From DATMRF01 sp035566435 (lineage in GTDB: Bacteria; Verrucomicrobiota; Verrucomicrobiia; Limisphaerales; UBA8199): 64,000 nt of DNA. The DNA lies in contig DATMRF010000047.1 in the NCBI GenBank assembly GCA_035566435.1, positions 82,968 through 146,967 on the forward strand, read 5' to 3'. This document shows, in pieces, positions 52,057 to 59,655 of the stretch. A program made the position numbers and the translations under genes. A model generated the notes under the pieces. It searched no databases and was not told the DNA's origin. It was given only the letters and a program-made list of their open reading frames with translations. Each line of letters opens with the position of its first letter. Within the stretch, counting starts at the first letter, position 1.

Positions 52057-52446
52057 CTAACCGGAAACCAGGATCACGTTCGCGTACTGGACGGTGTCGC
52101 CGGTGCGAATCAGGCCGATGGCGCCAGGGACACGCTTCTTAAACTCTACATGCGGTTCGTGAGTCGTCGGTATGCCTTGGAGGGCTTGTGCGAACTTTGA
52201 GCGCGTTGCTTCCGTGTTTTGCTCGAGGAACTCCCGAGCCATAAACGCCTGCACCGCAAGGAAATCCAATTTTACGGCAGCCAGGACCTGCACCACGGTC
52301 GGCACATCGTCCGTCAGCGAGATATCCACCGTCTCAATTTGGGGCCAGAACGGAAAGCCCCGGTCCGCGATCACAAATGTATTAGTGTGCCGCACTCGTG
52401 CCAGCAGGGAAAGTAAGCCGGGATTGATGATTTTCGTGTTCAGCAT
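52057..52446 (-). CDS. rbsD: D-ribose pyranase / RbsD-FucU family mutarotase
   Basis: From ATG 52446 the 129-residue protein is normal RbsD length. It has the catalytic histidine at position 20 (LARVRHTNTFVIADRGFPFW), the DISLTDDVPTVVQVLAA strand, and the C-terminal YANVILVSG. It interconverts the ring forms of ribose (or fucose-like sugars). No ribose transporter or kinase is adjacent, so it stands alone. A longer upstream frame (to 52641) is rejected because it lies over a promoter. Confidence 0.88.
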   Translation of the reverse strand: MLNTKIINPGLLSLLARVRHTNTFVIADRGFPFWPQIETVDISLTDDVPTVVQVLAAVKLDFLAVQAFMAREFLEQNTEATRSKFAQALQGIPTTHEPHVEFKKRVPGAIGLIRTGDTVQYANVILVSG

Positions 52447-52591
52447 AGCCGCGCCGACTGTGGAAAGCTTGCGGGGTTCTGACAAGAGAAAAGACGGAGA
52501 AGCAGACCATCGGTCGCATGCAAAAGCGCCTGAGGTTCCTGCCGCCCGAGTCCCACCTCCCTTCACCGCCCACCCTTTCTCAAACCTGAGT

Positions 52592-52607
52592 TGGCACGGC
52601 TCCTGCA
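52592..52607 (+). promoter_or_regulatory. Strong sigma-54 (-24/-12) promoter
   Basis: TGGCACGGCTCCTGCA has GG at 52593-52594 and GC at 52605-52606, exactly ten bases apart. It matches the TGGCACG-N4-TTGCA consensus except for one base (C for T). Transcription would begin near 52618 on the plus strand. Such a promoter requires an enhancer-binding activator; no sites for one were identified. Confidence 0.65.
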
Positions 52608-52617
52608 CTGCAAAAGA

Positions 52618-52743
52618 TGTGTGTAGATTCCCGTTCTGCACGTTCCTGAGTAGGGCGGCGACCGGGATTCCGGCACCGCCCTCTTTTCATGGTGGTTGGG
52701 TTGGGTTGGAACGGCTCGGGGGTTTCCCCCGAGCCGTTTTTTT
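52618..52743 (+). ncRNA. Candidate sigma-54-driven small RNA, ~125 nt
   Basis: Between the sigma-54 promoter and a strong terminator there is no ORF of note. The predicted RNA has a single-stranded leader, a hairpin at 52652-52682 (AGGGCGG/CCGCCCT with an inner CCGG/CCGG stem), a G/T-rich linker with repeated TTGGG at about 52695-52709, and the terminator hairpin. The arrangement (promoter, two hairpins, T-run) is that of a bacterial small RNA. Not matched to a known family. The start point is predicted. Confidence 0.5.
52711..52743 (+). terminator. Rho-independent terminator
   Basis: ACGGCTCGGGGG and CCCCCGAGCCGT form a perfect 12-bp stem with a TTT loop, followed by a run of seven T. This is the strongest terminator seen in the window. 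No protein gene on the plus strand precedes it, which supports the small RNA call. Confidence 0.9.
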
Positions 52744-52850
52744 CCACTTCGACCTGCTGGCGACGGTATGATAATCATCCCGTGTGACGACCAGCATCGG
52801 TCAGCGCAGCCAGATCGTGACCCCGAAATCCCTGTGATTAATTTCGTCCT

Positions 52851-53320
52851 ATGGCCGCTACTTTTCTCTCGACGCGTCTTCTCGCAACGGTGCTTCTTTC
52901 GGTTAGCGTTATCGCTCAGTCCCAAACCCGCTCGGTCAAAAAGTCCCCGCCGCTCACCGAAGCCCCCCGGCCAGGGTTGGTATGTCGGCGGAGCGGTTGG
53001 CGCGAATCGACACGCTCTGCCGCAAAGCTGTAGCTGACGGCGATGTGCCCGGCGTGGTGGCGCTTGTGGCCCGCCGCGGCAAAATCGTCTATTACAAAGC
53101 CTTCAGCCTGGCTTTCGGTGTGTTGACACCTGAAGTCCAGGGCAAAGGCGGCAAGGGCAGTGCCGGCACGTTCGAATGGGGTGGCTACTTCAACACTCAG
53201 TACTTCGCCGACCCGCGCGAAAAAGTTATCGGAATCCTCACGAAACAAACCCAGGGTCCTACAACTGACAAAACCGCCGACCTGTTCCGTCAGTTGGTGA
53301 TGCAGGGGATCGATGACTGA
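52851..53320 (+). pseudogene. Decayed serine beta-lactamase-family gene
   Basis: An N-terminal signal peptide (MAATFLSTRLLATVLLSVS) is in one frame, and the frame shifts near 52978. The next frame begins with a typical beta-lactamase-family start (RLARIDTLCRKAVADGDVPG), then jumps from GKIVYYKAF directly to the C-terminal end (GTFEWGGYFNTQYFADPREK and ILTKQTQGPTTDKT). About 250 residues including the Ser-x-x-Lys and Tyr-x-Asn active-site motifs are missing. Hence one frameshift plus a large internal deletion. A short 112-residue remnant product (ATG 52982) could still be made but would be inactive. Confidence 0.75.
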
Positions 53321-53338
53321 CCGTATCGCCAGGAACCC

Positions 53339-54001
53339 TCAGGCATTCATCTTCGGCACATAACTCAGAATCCAATAATAGCGAAGAAACTCGACCCGCA
53401 CTCCTGCAGCCAGGCCGTCCACCGCAGCCCTCAGCTCGGCCTCGGTCGGAAAGTTTTTGAGCACTTCGTGCTTCGACCCATCGTTCAATTTGCGTATCTG
53501 GTAAGTGTCGCCTGATTCCTCAGTCCGCGAGATGGGAGTGCTGCTCCCCTCCACATAGACATTGTCGATAAAGACCACTCTTGCGCCCGGGGAGAAGATG
53601 CGGTGAAAGTCGCGGAGGAAGCCATGCAGCCTCGACCTTGGAACATGAGACCACCAGAACGCCGCCAAGCCGCCGGTAAATCGCTGCGACAGGGCCGGCA
53701 GGGCGTAAGCGTCCTGTCGGTGAAACTGTACCTTCCGGGAGTCGCTGGCTTTGGAGCGAGCGATCGCCAGGACCTCCTCATTGATGTCCGTCGCAAAAAC
53801 GGCCGAGGCAGACCGAGCAATCACTTCCGTCCAGTATCCCGTGCCACAGGCCAGCTCGAACACATCAGCTCCCGCGAAGGCGCGCCCAACGAAACTCCGC
53901 AACTGCAGCAGGTCCGCCTGACGCTCGGGCTTGGCATAGATGCGCTCATATTCCTGTGCCCGCTCGGCGTAATAGCTGACCATTGAGGTCTCGATGCCCA
54001 T
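53339..54001 (-). CDS. Class I SAM-dependent methyltransferase
   Basis: From ATG 54001 the protein has 220 residues. The SAM-binding motif I is VFELACGTGYWTEVIA, followed by the acidic residue in ATDINEEVLAIA, and the YALPALSQRFTGGLAAFWWS region corresponds to motif IV. Substrate unknown. An upstream Met adds only 11 residues and lacks support. Confidence 0.88.
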   Translation of the reverse strand: MGIETSMVSYYAERAQEYERIYAKPERQADLLQLRSFVGRAFAGADVFELACGTGYWTEVIARSASAVFATDINEEVLAIARSKASDSRKVQFHRQDAYALPALSQRFTGGLAAFWWSHVPRSRLHGFLRDFHRIFSPGARVVFIDNVYVEGSSTPISRTEESGDTYQIRKLNDGSKHEVLKNFPTEAELRAAVDGLAAGVRVEFLRYYWILSYVPKMNA

Positions 54002-54144
54002 AAGACGATGGTTGTAACTGATGCCTGCCGCCACAGGCGGCGGTCATCGGACATCTTACACCGCTGCGCTCGGAATGCACTCAATTCACTGCCTCCGAGG
54101 CTGGACGCGATGCCGCCAGCGCTTCGAAACGGGCTTCACGGAGC

Positions 54145-54285
54145 GAACCTGCGGGAAGCGATTGAAGCTACGCCGTTGCTGCCCGCGTCATAAACCACTT
54201 GGACGGCGAGGGAGTAGCTGCCGGCGCTCACGTTGGTCCAAATGACGCTGCAGGGGGCTGAATTACAACTCTCCATGCCCACCCG
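54145..54285 (-). pseudogene. Fragment of a bacterial Ig-like domain
   Basis: On the minus strand the frame reads CSVIWTNVSAGSYSLAVQVV followed by YDAGSNGVASIAS, which resembles the strand pattern of the Ig-like repeats that verrucomicrobial secreted proteins carry (FSxTWTNVxAGxYxLxA). There is no start, signal or rest of gene around it. It is a remnant in the 450-base gap between the methyltransferase and the beta-helix gene. Confidence 0.45.
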
Positions 54286-54449
54286 CCGGGGCGGCGGACG
54301 TCTCCTACATCTCGAAACATCATTAGGAACATCTTCATCACTTCCCTGGCCCGGTGAAACTGGCAAATTCCGCATGTTTCTCAGAAGATTCCCTGGCGCC
54401 AACCAATGTTTTTCCCTGCACGGAAAGTGGGCACGTGATAATCTGCCGC

Positions 54450-56018
54450 ATGCGTCTCCCGTATGGGTGCAGTCAGGCTGGCAACCGAACCTCCTGGGTT
54501 TTCCTCGGCGCCTGCCTGCTCGGGCTGGGTGGCAATGCGGCGGTGATTAACATCTCACCCGGGAATCCCTATGCTTACACCAACATCGAGTCGGCTCGAG
54601 CGGGTGATCAGGTTCTCATCGCGCCCGGGACTTACGCCTTCAGGGTTTATCTCACGCAGCAGGCCACACCGACCAACCCCATCATCATCCGCGCGCAGGA
54701 CCCGTCGAACCCGCCGGTGTGGGATTTCGGAACCACCCTGGTCGAAAACGCCAAAGGCAGTTACACGGCCCCTGACCGGGGCCGCGGCGGATGGCAATTC
54801 AGTGGCGCGAAAAACTACTCGCTATCCGGCCTGGTCTTCAAGAACTGCCGCACCGCGGGTTTTAACTCCGCCGGCATCCGGTATTACAGCGGCACCACCA
54901 ACCTTTACGTCAAAGATTGCGTGTTCACGCAGAATGACAACGGCATGACCGGCGGCACGCAGGAAAGCGCCGCTACCGTCGAGTATTGCGAGTTCGTCGC
55001 GAACGGCAACACCAATGCGAGCTCCGGCTCCCCCACGCATAATTTATACATTTACGGCGGCTATTTCACCCTGCGCTATTGCTATGTCCACGACCCGGTC
55101 CAGGCACAGAATTTTCATATCCGCGCGCGCAATTCGACCCTGGAATACAACTGGATTGCGCGGGCGCAGTCGTATGAAGGCGATTTGATGACCGACGACG
55201 ACTTAACCGGCCCGGGCCCTTTCAGCCAGGCCATGACGCTGCGGGGGAACCTGTTCCTGCAAAGCGCTGCGCCAAACAATCACAGCCAGGAGGTGGCCAT
55301 CTTTAATGACAACTCGGCCATCTCCAATCTCACCCTCGCCGTGCGGGCGGTGTTTAATACGTTCGTTGGCAACGGCGGCAGCACCGCGTTCTTCCACGTA
55401 TCAAACGCCGACAAGACGCGCATGGTTTTGGAAGAGTGCGACAATATTATCTCCGGCACCACGCTGCCTTATCTGGTCGAGAACGTGGCGTTCGCGACTG
55501 TTTCAGGCGTGAACAACTGGCTGCCGTCCAACGCCTCCACCGCCGGGTTGAGCGGCTCGGTTCAATCGGCCGCGCCGGGCTTCCGCAATCCGGCGGCGAA
55601 GGATTACACGCTGGCGCCGGGCAGCGCGTGCATTGGCGCCGCCAACGCCTCCGTTTATGGACTGCCGGGGAGGGAGTATTTTCGCAACGAGCTGACGAAT
55701 CGCTTTTGGCGGGTCCGCGCCGCTGCCCGCGATATTGGCGCCTTCGAGAGCAGTACAACCTCCAGCCCCGTGGGACCTTATGAGCCCGCGCCCTTGCCAG
55801 TCCTGGGCCTTGTGCCGTTCAGCGGGGCCGCCGCTGCAAGCTGGCCGCTATTCGCCTCCGATTTCCAATTGTGGCAGTCGGATCTGGCGCAGCCGGTAAC
55901 CTGGTCTCAGGTTGGGTTCCCCACCAGCACTAGCGCGATCGGGGTAAGCGTCGCCATCCCGCTTTCCTCCGCCAAAGAATTCTTCCGGCTGCAGAAGCCC
56001 CTGACTGCGGGCCAGTAG
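54450..56018 (+). CDS. Secreted right-handed parallel beta-helix protein
   Basis: From ATG 54450 the protein has 522 residues. The signal sequence (TSWVFLGACLLGLGGNAAV) is followed by a DUF1565/beta-helix region with rungs rich in Asn and Asp (YSLSGLVFKNCRTAGFNSAG, LYVKDCVFTQNDNGMTGG, VEYCEFVANGNTNASS, GNLFLQSAAPNNHSQ). Such proteins bind or cleave polysaccharides. The C-terminal ~65 residues (ASDFQLWQSDLAQPVTWSQV, IPLSSAKEFFRLQKP) form a separate module resembling sorting or anchoring domains and are copied at 57187-57385. An in-frame ATG at 54354 is rejected. Confidence 0.85.
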   Translation: MRLPYGCSQAGNRTSWVFLGACLLGLGGNAAVINISPGNPYAYTNIESARAGDQVLIAPGTYAFRVYLTQQATPTNPIIIRAQDPSNPPVWDFGTTLVENAKGSYTAPDRGRGGWQFSGAKNYSLSGLVFKNCRTAGFNSAGIRYYSGTTNLYVKDCVFTQNDNGMTGGTQESAATVEYCEFVANGNTNASSGSPTHNLYIYGGYFTLRYCYVHDPVQAQNFHIRARNSTLEYNWIARAQSYEGDLMTDDDLTGPGPFSQAMTLRGNLFLQSAAPNNHSQEVAIFNDNSAISNLTLAVRAVFNTFVGNGGSTAFFHVSNADKTRMVLEECDNIISGTTLPYLVENVAFATVSGVNNWLPSNASTAGLSGSVQSAAPGFRNPAAKDYTLAPGSACIGAANASVYGLPGREYFRNELTNRFWRVRAAARDIGAFESSTTSSPVGPYEPAPLPVLGLVPFSGAAAASWPLFASDFQLWQSDLAQPVTWSQVGFPTSTSAIGVSVAIPLSSAKEFFRLQKPLTAGQ

Positions 56019-56031
56019 CGTCGCTCGCCGG
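55822..56031 (+). repeat. First copy of a ~205-bp duplicated C-terminal module
   Basis: The DNA from GCGGGGCCGCCGCTGC to TGCGGGCCAGTAGCG is repeated at 57187-57395 with roughly eight to ten differences. The duplication includes the stop codon and a few bases after it. Confidence 0.85.
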
Positions 56032-56040
56032 CGCGCTGCA

Positions 56041-56202
56041 AACAACTTGATCGGCCAAACGGCCGCCGGCGGCAACGGACCCGACCAGAACCTTGGCACC
56101 TTGACCGCTGGTGGCGCCGACAACACACCCGGCGAAATTATTGTTGATGTCAACAACACCACCTCCAAACCCCAGCAGTTCTACACCATCCAGGCGCCTT
56201 AG
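56041..56202 (+). pseudogene. C-terminal remnant of a secreted protein
   Basis: A 53-codon stretch in one frame ends in TAG at 56200-56202 and reads NNLIGQTAAGGNGPDQNLGT followed by EIIVDVNNTTSKPQQFYTIQ. It has no start codon. The end (QFYTIQAP) has the shape of the FFRL-type C-terminal modules in this region. It is likely a leftover of a deleted gene downstream of the beta-helix gene. Confidence 0.5.
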
Positions 56203-56208
56203 CCGTTT

Positions 56209-56275
56209 CGGGGCGGGGACGGCCACGTCCCCGCCGGGAGGGTTGAGCGCGTATTAATACCCCACGGGGGCGGGG
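56209..56275. repeat. GGGGACGGCCACGTCCCC repeat, second locus
   Basis: CGGGGCGGGGACGGCCACGT (from about 56211) is the same left arm as at 44219-44240, followed by a degenerate right arm ACGGGGGCGGGGCTATG at about 56262. It lies in the spacer between the secreted-protein remnant and the response regulator. Confidence 0.6.
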
Positions 56276-56327
56276 CTATGTCCTGTCCGCCGGTTTGGCA
56301 CGGGTTCTTTATCGGGGCGGAGGCAGT

Positions 56328-56813
56328 TTAAACGCCTGGTCGTGGAATCCGGCTTGGCAAGCGCGGCTGTTGGTCTGTTGGAGCCGCAGGGAGAGGCAGC
56401 GACCATTTCTCTGCCATCCGCTCAACCACATTGACTAGTTGCCGAAAACCGAATAGCTTGTTCAGGCAGAAGTCCGCCCCCAAAGCATACGCCCGTTGGA
56501 TGTCCGCTGGCCAAGTGGTGCCGCTGAGCACGGCGACAGTTATCCGCTCCGAGCCGGGTTGCTGCCGCAGCCAGGTCAGCACCTCGAAGCCGTCCATACG
56601 GGGCATCTTTAAATCCAGCACCAGCAGATCGGGGAGCGGGTACTTGGCGCGATCGTCAAACGGAGGCACGCCCCGCAAATAATCCATGGCTTCCATCCCA
56701 TCGCGCACGAAATTCATGGGCACAATCACCTCCGCCTCGGAAAAGGCCAGCTTCAGCAACAGCGCATCGCTGGAGTCATCCTCCGCTACGAGAATCGTCA
56801 AAGGTTTGGTCAT
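56328..56813 (-). CDS. Single-domain response regulator (CheY/Rcp1-like)
   Basis: The 161-residue protein is only a receiver domain with a short tail. The acidic pocket is E11-D12-D13, the phosphoacceptor is D67 (LLVLDLKMPRMDG), the switch Ser/Thr is in AVLSGTTW, and the conserved Lys is in FCLNKLFGF. The insertion PFDDRAKYPLPD after helix 2 matches the Rcp1-type family. No kinase is adjacent. ATG at 56813 (MTKPLTILVAEDD) is preferred; the upstream extension has no support. Confidence 0.9.
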   Translation of the reverse strand: MTKPLTILVAEDDSSDALLLKLAFSEAEVIVPMNFVRDGMEAMDYLRGVPPFDDRAKYPLPDLLVLDLKMPRMDGFEVLTWLRQQPGSERITVAVLSGTTWPADIQRAYALGADFCLNKLFGFRQLVNVVERMAEKWSLPLPAAPTDQQPRLPSRIPRPGV

Positions 56814-56998
56814 GTTTCGATAGTGGATTGTTGCCGGAATTCTACCGGCGGCTGATAAAGGCTTGGCATTCGGCCTTCCTTGCTGTAGCAAGCAATATAC
56901 CGTAGCACTCTGCACGCTTATTGCTTGTGGGGTAAACACCTACTTTGGTCACGCTCAGTAAAAGTAGGGCGGGAGGCACGATTCCAATTACCCCCTGA

Positions 56999-57385
56999 GT
57001 GAAATCCGGCCGTTCCCCTCTGGCATCTGCCTCTGGGACCCAAAGTAAAAACGCGCAGCCAGCGGAGGCTGCGCCAACAGAAAAGCTAACTGGCGGGCAA
57101 GCTCAAGCCATTCCGGCCTCTGTCTGGAACCTTGCATCCGCAGGGTTTGAATGTTCCTGGAGGTGCTCCAACGCAGGCTCTCCAATTAGCGGGGCCGCCG
57201 CTGCAGGCTGGCCGCTATTCGCCTCCGATTTCCAATTGTGGCAGTCGGATCTAGCGCAGCCGGTAACCTGGTCTGAGGTTCGGTTCCCCACCAGCACTAG
57301 CGCGATCGGGGTAAGCGTCGCTATCCCGCTTTCCTCCGCCAAAGAATTCTTCCGGCTGCAGAGGCCTCTGACTGCGGGCCAGTAG
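56999..57385 (+). pseudogene. Duplicated C-terminal module without its parent domain
   Basis: The frame from 56999 encodes an unrelated leader (ASGTQSKNAQPAEAAPTEKL) and then, from about residue 63, the same module as the beta-helix protein (ASDFQLWQSDLAQPVTWSEV, IPLSSAKEFFRLQRP). There is no signal peptide. It is most likely the product of the ~205-bp duplication (57187-57395) and not a functional gene, although a short fused protein is conceivable. Confidence 0.6.
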
Positions 57386-57430
57386 CGTGGCTTGCCATGG
57401 GTTACCGACCGTTTACCGGGAGAAGGGACT

Positions 57431-57482
57431 ACGGGACGACGGGACCACGGGACCACGGGACCACCGGACTACGGGACCACGG
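57431..57482 (+). repeat. 8-nt tandem repeat ACGGGACC, about 6.5 units
   Basis: The units are ACGGGACG, three perfect ACGGGACC, ACCGGACT, ACGGGACC and a half unit. It starts the repeat-rich non-coding region that runs to about 59.3 kb. Confidence 0.9.
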
Positions 57483-57555
57483 ATGAGGACGGAGTGGACG
57501 CAAGAAGGCGCGAAAAGGCACAAAGCGGGTGGCGGGTGAAGGGGAAATTAATTTT

Positions 57556-57602
57556 GGTCGAGATTACTCAAGATTAGTCGAGATTGGTCGAGATTGGTCG
57601 AG
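57556..57602 (+). repeat. 10-nt tandem repeat AGATTRGTCG, about 4.5 units
   Basis: The decamer appears as GGTCGAGATT-type units with one imperfect copy (ACTCAAGATT). The reverse complement core (CTCGACCAATCTTGAG) recurs at about 57663-57678, giving an inverted partner 60 bases away. Confidence 0.85.
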
Positions 57603-57810
57603 TTTTTTGCGAGAGCGAACTTGAGGTTTGTTGAGTAATTTGGAGTGAAGGTCGCGAGTGATCTCGACCAATCTTGAGCGAGGACGCGGGCAGGAAGGAA
57701 AAAGGATAAAACTGCAGTTCGGGCCTGGAAGAATTTCCCGTAATTGGGCGTCCGTAGGTGAAATTAAGCGTAATCGAGCGCAGCCGGGGCGGGGAAGACT
57801 TCCCCATGCA

Positions 57811-57846
57811 CATGGCTGCAGATGACTGCAGATGGCTGCAGATAGG
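57811..57846 (+). repeat. 10-nt tandem repeat GATGGCTGCA, about 3.6 units
   Basis: Units are CATGGCTGCA, GATGACTGCA, GATGGCTGCA and GATAGG. It is the second decamer array in the region. Confidence 0.85.
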
Positions 57847-57937
57847 TGCCGATGCGGGCACAGTCCGGCGGGAGCTATCGGGAGCTGGGGTGGAGGTCTA
57901 AAGGCTGAAGGATAAATTTTGTTTTCTCCGCCGGAGA

Positions 57938-58085
57938 GGGGTGATCCAGGGGTGATCCAGGGCTGAAACGTTTCCACACGCCGCATTTACCGAGTGATGG
58001 TGCGTTTCAGGGGTCGCCGAAGGCTGATCCATGAGGCTGCCAAGGGTGATCCTTGAGGTTGACAAGGCTGATCCTTGAGGGTTGC
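57938..58085 (+). repeat. GTGATCC repeats, including a 22-nt unit in three copies
   Basis: Two copies of an 11-mer, GGGGTGATCCA, lie at 57938-57959. Three 22-nt units follow at 58020-58041, 58042-58063 and 58064-58085, each an AAGGCTGATCC/AAGGGTGATCC-type half followed by TTGAGG or ATGAGG. Confidence 0.75.
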
Positions 58086-58505
58086 TGAGCCTGGCAAAAC
58101 GGACGACGCGACTGGCGGAAGAACGAGCGTCGAGGACGGCGAGCCGATGGTGTGAGCGGCAGGGGGTAAATATGCCGTCAAAGTGTCCCAAGGCCGTGTT
58201 TACCGAGGTATTCTCATTTTCAAAGTGTCCCAGAAATGTCCCGGAAGCTTCCCACAGTATCCTGCGTGGAATAGTCGGGAATGTGCGTTATCCGTTAGGG
58301 TGACCCGGGAGAATTTCTTTCTTCGGGCAGGGGTTGAGAAATGCAAAAGCGTAGCCAAAAGCGTAGCAGAGCGCGGAAGTCGTTAATGGCCGGCGGTTTG
58401 TGAAGTGCAAAAACGTAGCAGCAAAAACGTAGCAGCAAAAACGTAGCACCGACAAAAGCGTAGCACCCGGAAGAGCATGGCTGGAAGCGGCCGGGGCTCG
58501 CCCGA

Positions 58506-58543
58506 GGTGGAAAAAGGTGGAAGAAGGTGGAAAAAGGTGGAAA
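58506..58543 (+). repeat. 10-nt tandem repeat AAAAAGGTGG, four units
   Basis: Units are AAAAAGGTGG with one AAGAAGGTGG. It follows the first ~200-bp repeat copy. Confidence 0.9.
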
Positions 58544-58565
58544 GGGACAGGGAGGGATGAGTTTA

Positions 58566-58616
58566 AGTCGCGGTTGGCCGCGGTTAGTCGCGGTTAGTCG
58601 CGGTTAGTCGCGGTTG
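58566..58616 (+). repeat. 10-nt tandem repeat CGGTTAGTCG, five units
   Basis: The units are CGGTTGGCCG and CGGTTAGTCG, with the last three identical. It is the fourth decamer array. Confidence 0.9.
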
Positions 58617-58630
58617 AGAAGGACGATTCT

Positions 58631-58829
58631 GTCAACTTTGGAAAGTTGACAGTTGACAGGTCCGGGGCGGGGGAGAGATGGAGTTTTTCTTTTCGCGAGG
58701 GGAGGGGGAATGCGAAAGTTGACAGTTGACAAGAAGTGGGTGGCAGCCCGGTTTTACCGTGGGTTTTGGCGGTTTTGAAAGTTGACAGAGGGTGAAGTTG
58801 TCAACTTTCGAAAGTTGACAGTTGACAAG
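58631..58829 (+). repeat. GTCAACTTT palindromes with AGTTGAC repeats
   Basis: GTCAACTTTGGAAAGTTGAC at 58631-58650 and the perfect palindrome GTCAACTTTCGAAAGTTGAC at 58800-58819 are each followed by AGTTGACA. Partial copies are at 58715-58732 and 58777-58788. These could form strong cruciforms or bind a dimeric protein. Confidence 0.85.
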
Positions 58830-59333
58830 GCCAGGGCAGGAAGGTGGGCCGCCACGAGGGCCAACCCTTCATTTCTGTCCGCGAGCGTGTCCTGGCGGGG
58901 AGCCGTTATCCGTTAGGCCCATCCGTTATCCGTCAGGAATTTCCTTTTTTCGGACGAGGGTGTCGGGAATGCAAAAGCGTAGCCAAAAGCGTAGCAGAGC
59001 GCAGAAGTTGTTAATGGCCGACGGTTTGTGAAGAACAAAAAGGTAGCTGCAAAAGTGTAGCAGCAAAAACGTAGCACCTACAAAAACGTAGCACCCGGAA
59101 GAGGATGCACCGGCGCGATCCGTTATCCGTTAGCGTGACCGGGGAGAACTTCTTTCTTCGGGCAGGGGTCGAGAAATGCAAAAGCGTAGCCAAAAGCGTA
59201 GCAGAGCGCGGAAGTCGTTAATGACCGGCGGTTTGTGAAGAGCAAAGACGTAGCTAGAAAAGTGTAGCAGATGCAAAAGTGTAGCGGCAAAAACGTAGCA
59301 CCTACAAAAGCGTAGCAGCCGGAAGAGCATGGC

Positions 59334-59655
59334 TGGAGACCGGCGGGATACTCTTCTCACCCAGGTCAACGCGGGGTGCATCATCAGCGGGATGAACACC
59401 AGCCGTGGGTAAACGCTTGGCTGAGCGACCAACTGATCGAGGCGATTCAGACAACGAACGGAATTGGAAATTTGTGCCGCCGGGTCAAAGAGCGTGGCGA
59501 GCGCGTGTATGTTCACCGGTACGGTTGGCAGCAGTGGCCGCCCGTGATCTGCTGTTCTGCCGAGGTAGAAGAGGTAGCAGCGATCGACAAGGCGACGACT
59601 CTTGTTCGGTTCGCTGGCGCTGCCGCCCTGGAGGGGAATCCGCCGGTTGCGCCCG
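59334..59655. other. Gap without a supported gene after the repeat region
   Basis: Several short ORFs exist on both strands, but none has a domain or start site I can support. A minus-strand frame (NIHALATLFDPAAQISNSVR) resembles secreted-protein text but runs into the repeat unit and has no plausible start or end. It may be a remnant. Confidence 0.4.

Larger units (their letters stand above)
58286..59333 (+). repeat. Three copies of a ~200-bp repeat unit
   Basis: Copies lie at about 58286-58485, 58923-59110 and 59119-59333. Each starts CCGTTATCCGTTAGG or similar, goes through a TTTCTTTCTTCGGGCAGGG stretch and two CAAAAGCGTAGC units, then GTCGTTAATGGCCGGCGG and TTTGTGAAG, and ends in runs of CAAAAACGTAGCA (14-15 nt units, three perfect GCAAAAACGTAGCA in copy 1). 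Copies differ by point changes and by the number of short units. No ORF is conserved across copies. Confidence 0.8.

Noticed and set aside
58381..58465. CRISPR-like array of CAAAAACGTAGCA repeats
   Set aside because: Units are only 14-15 nt and mostly adjacent with no unique spacers of constant length, and no cas gene is near.
59130..59516. Minus-strand ORF running through the repeat copies
   Set aside because: Much of it translates the CGTAGC iterons (CRCYVFAAT-type text), so it is repeat-derived.
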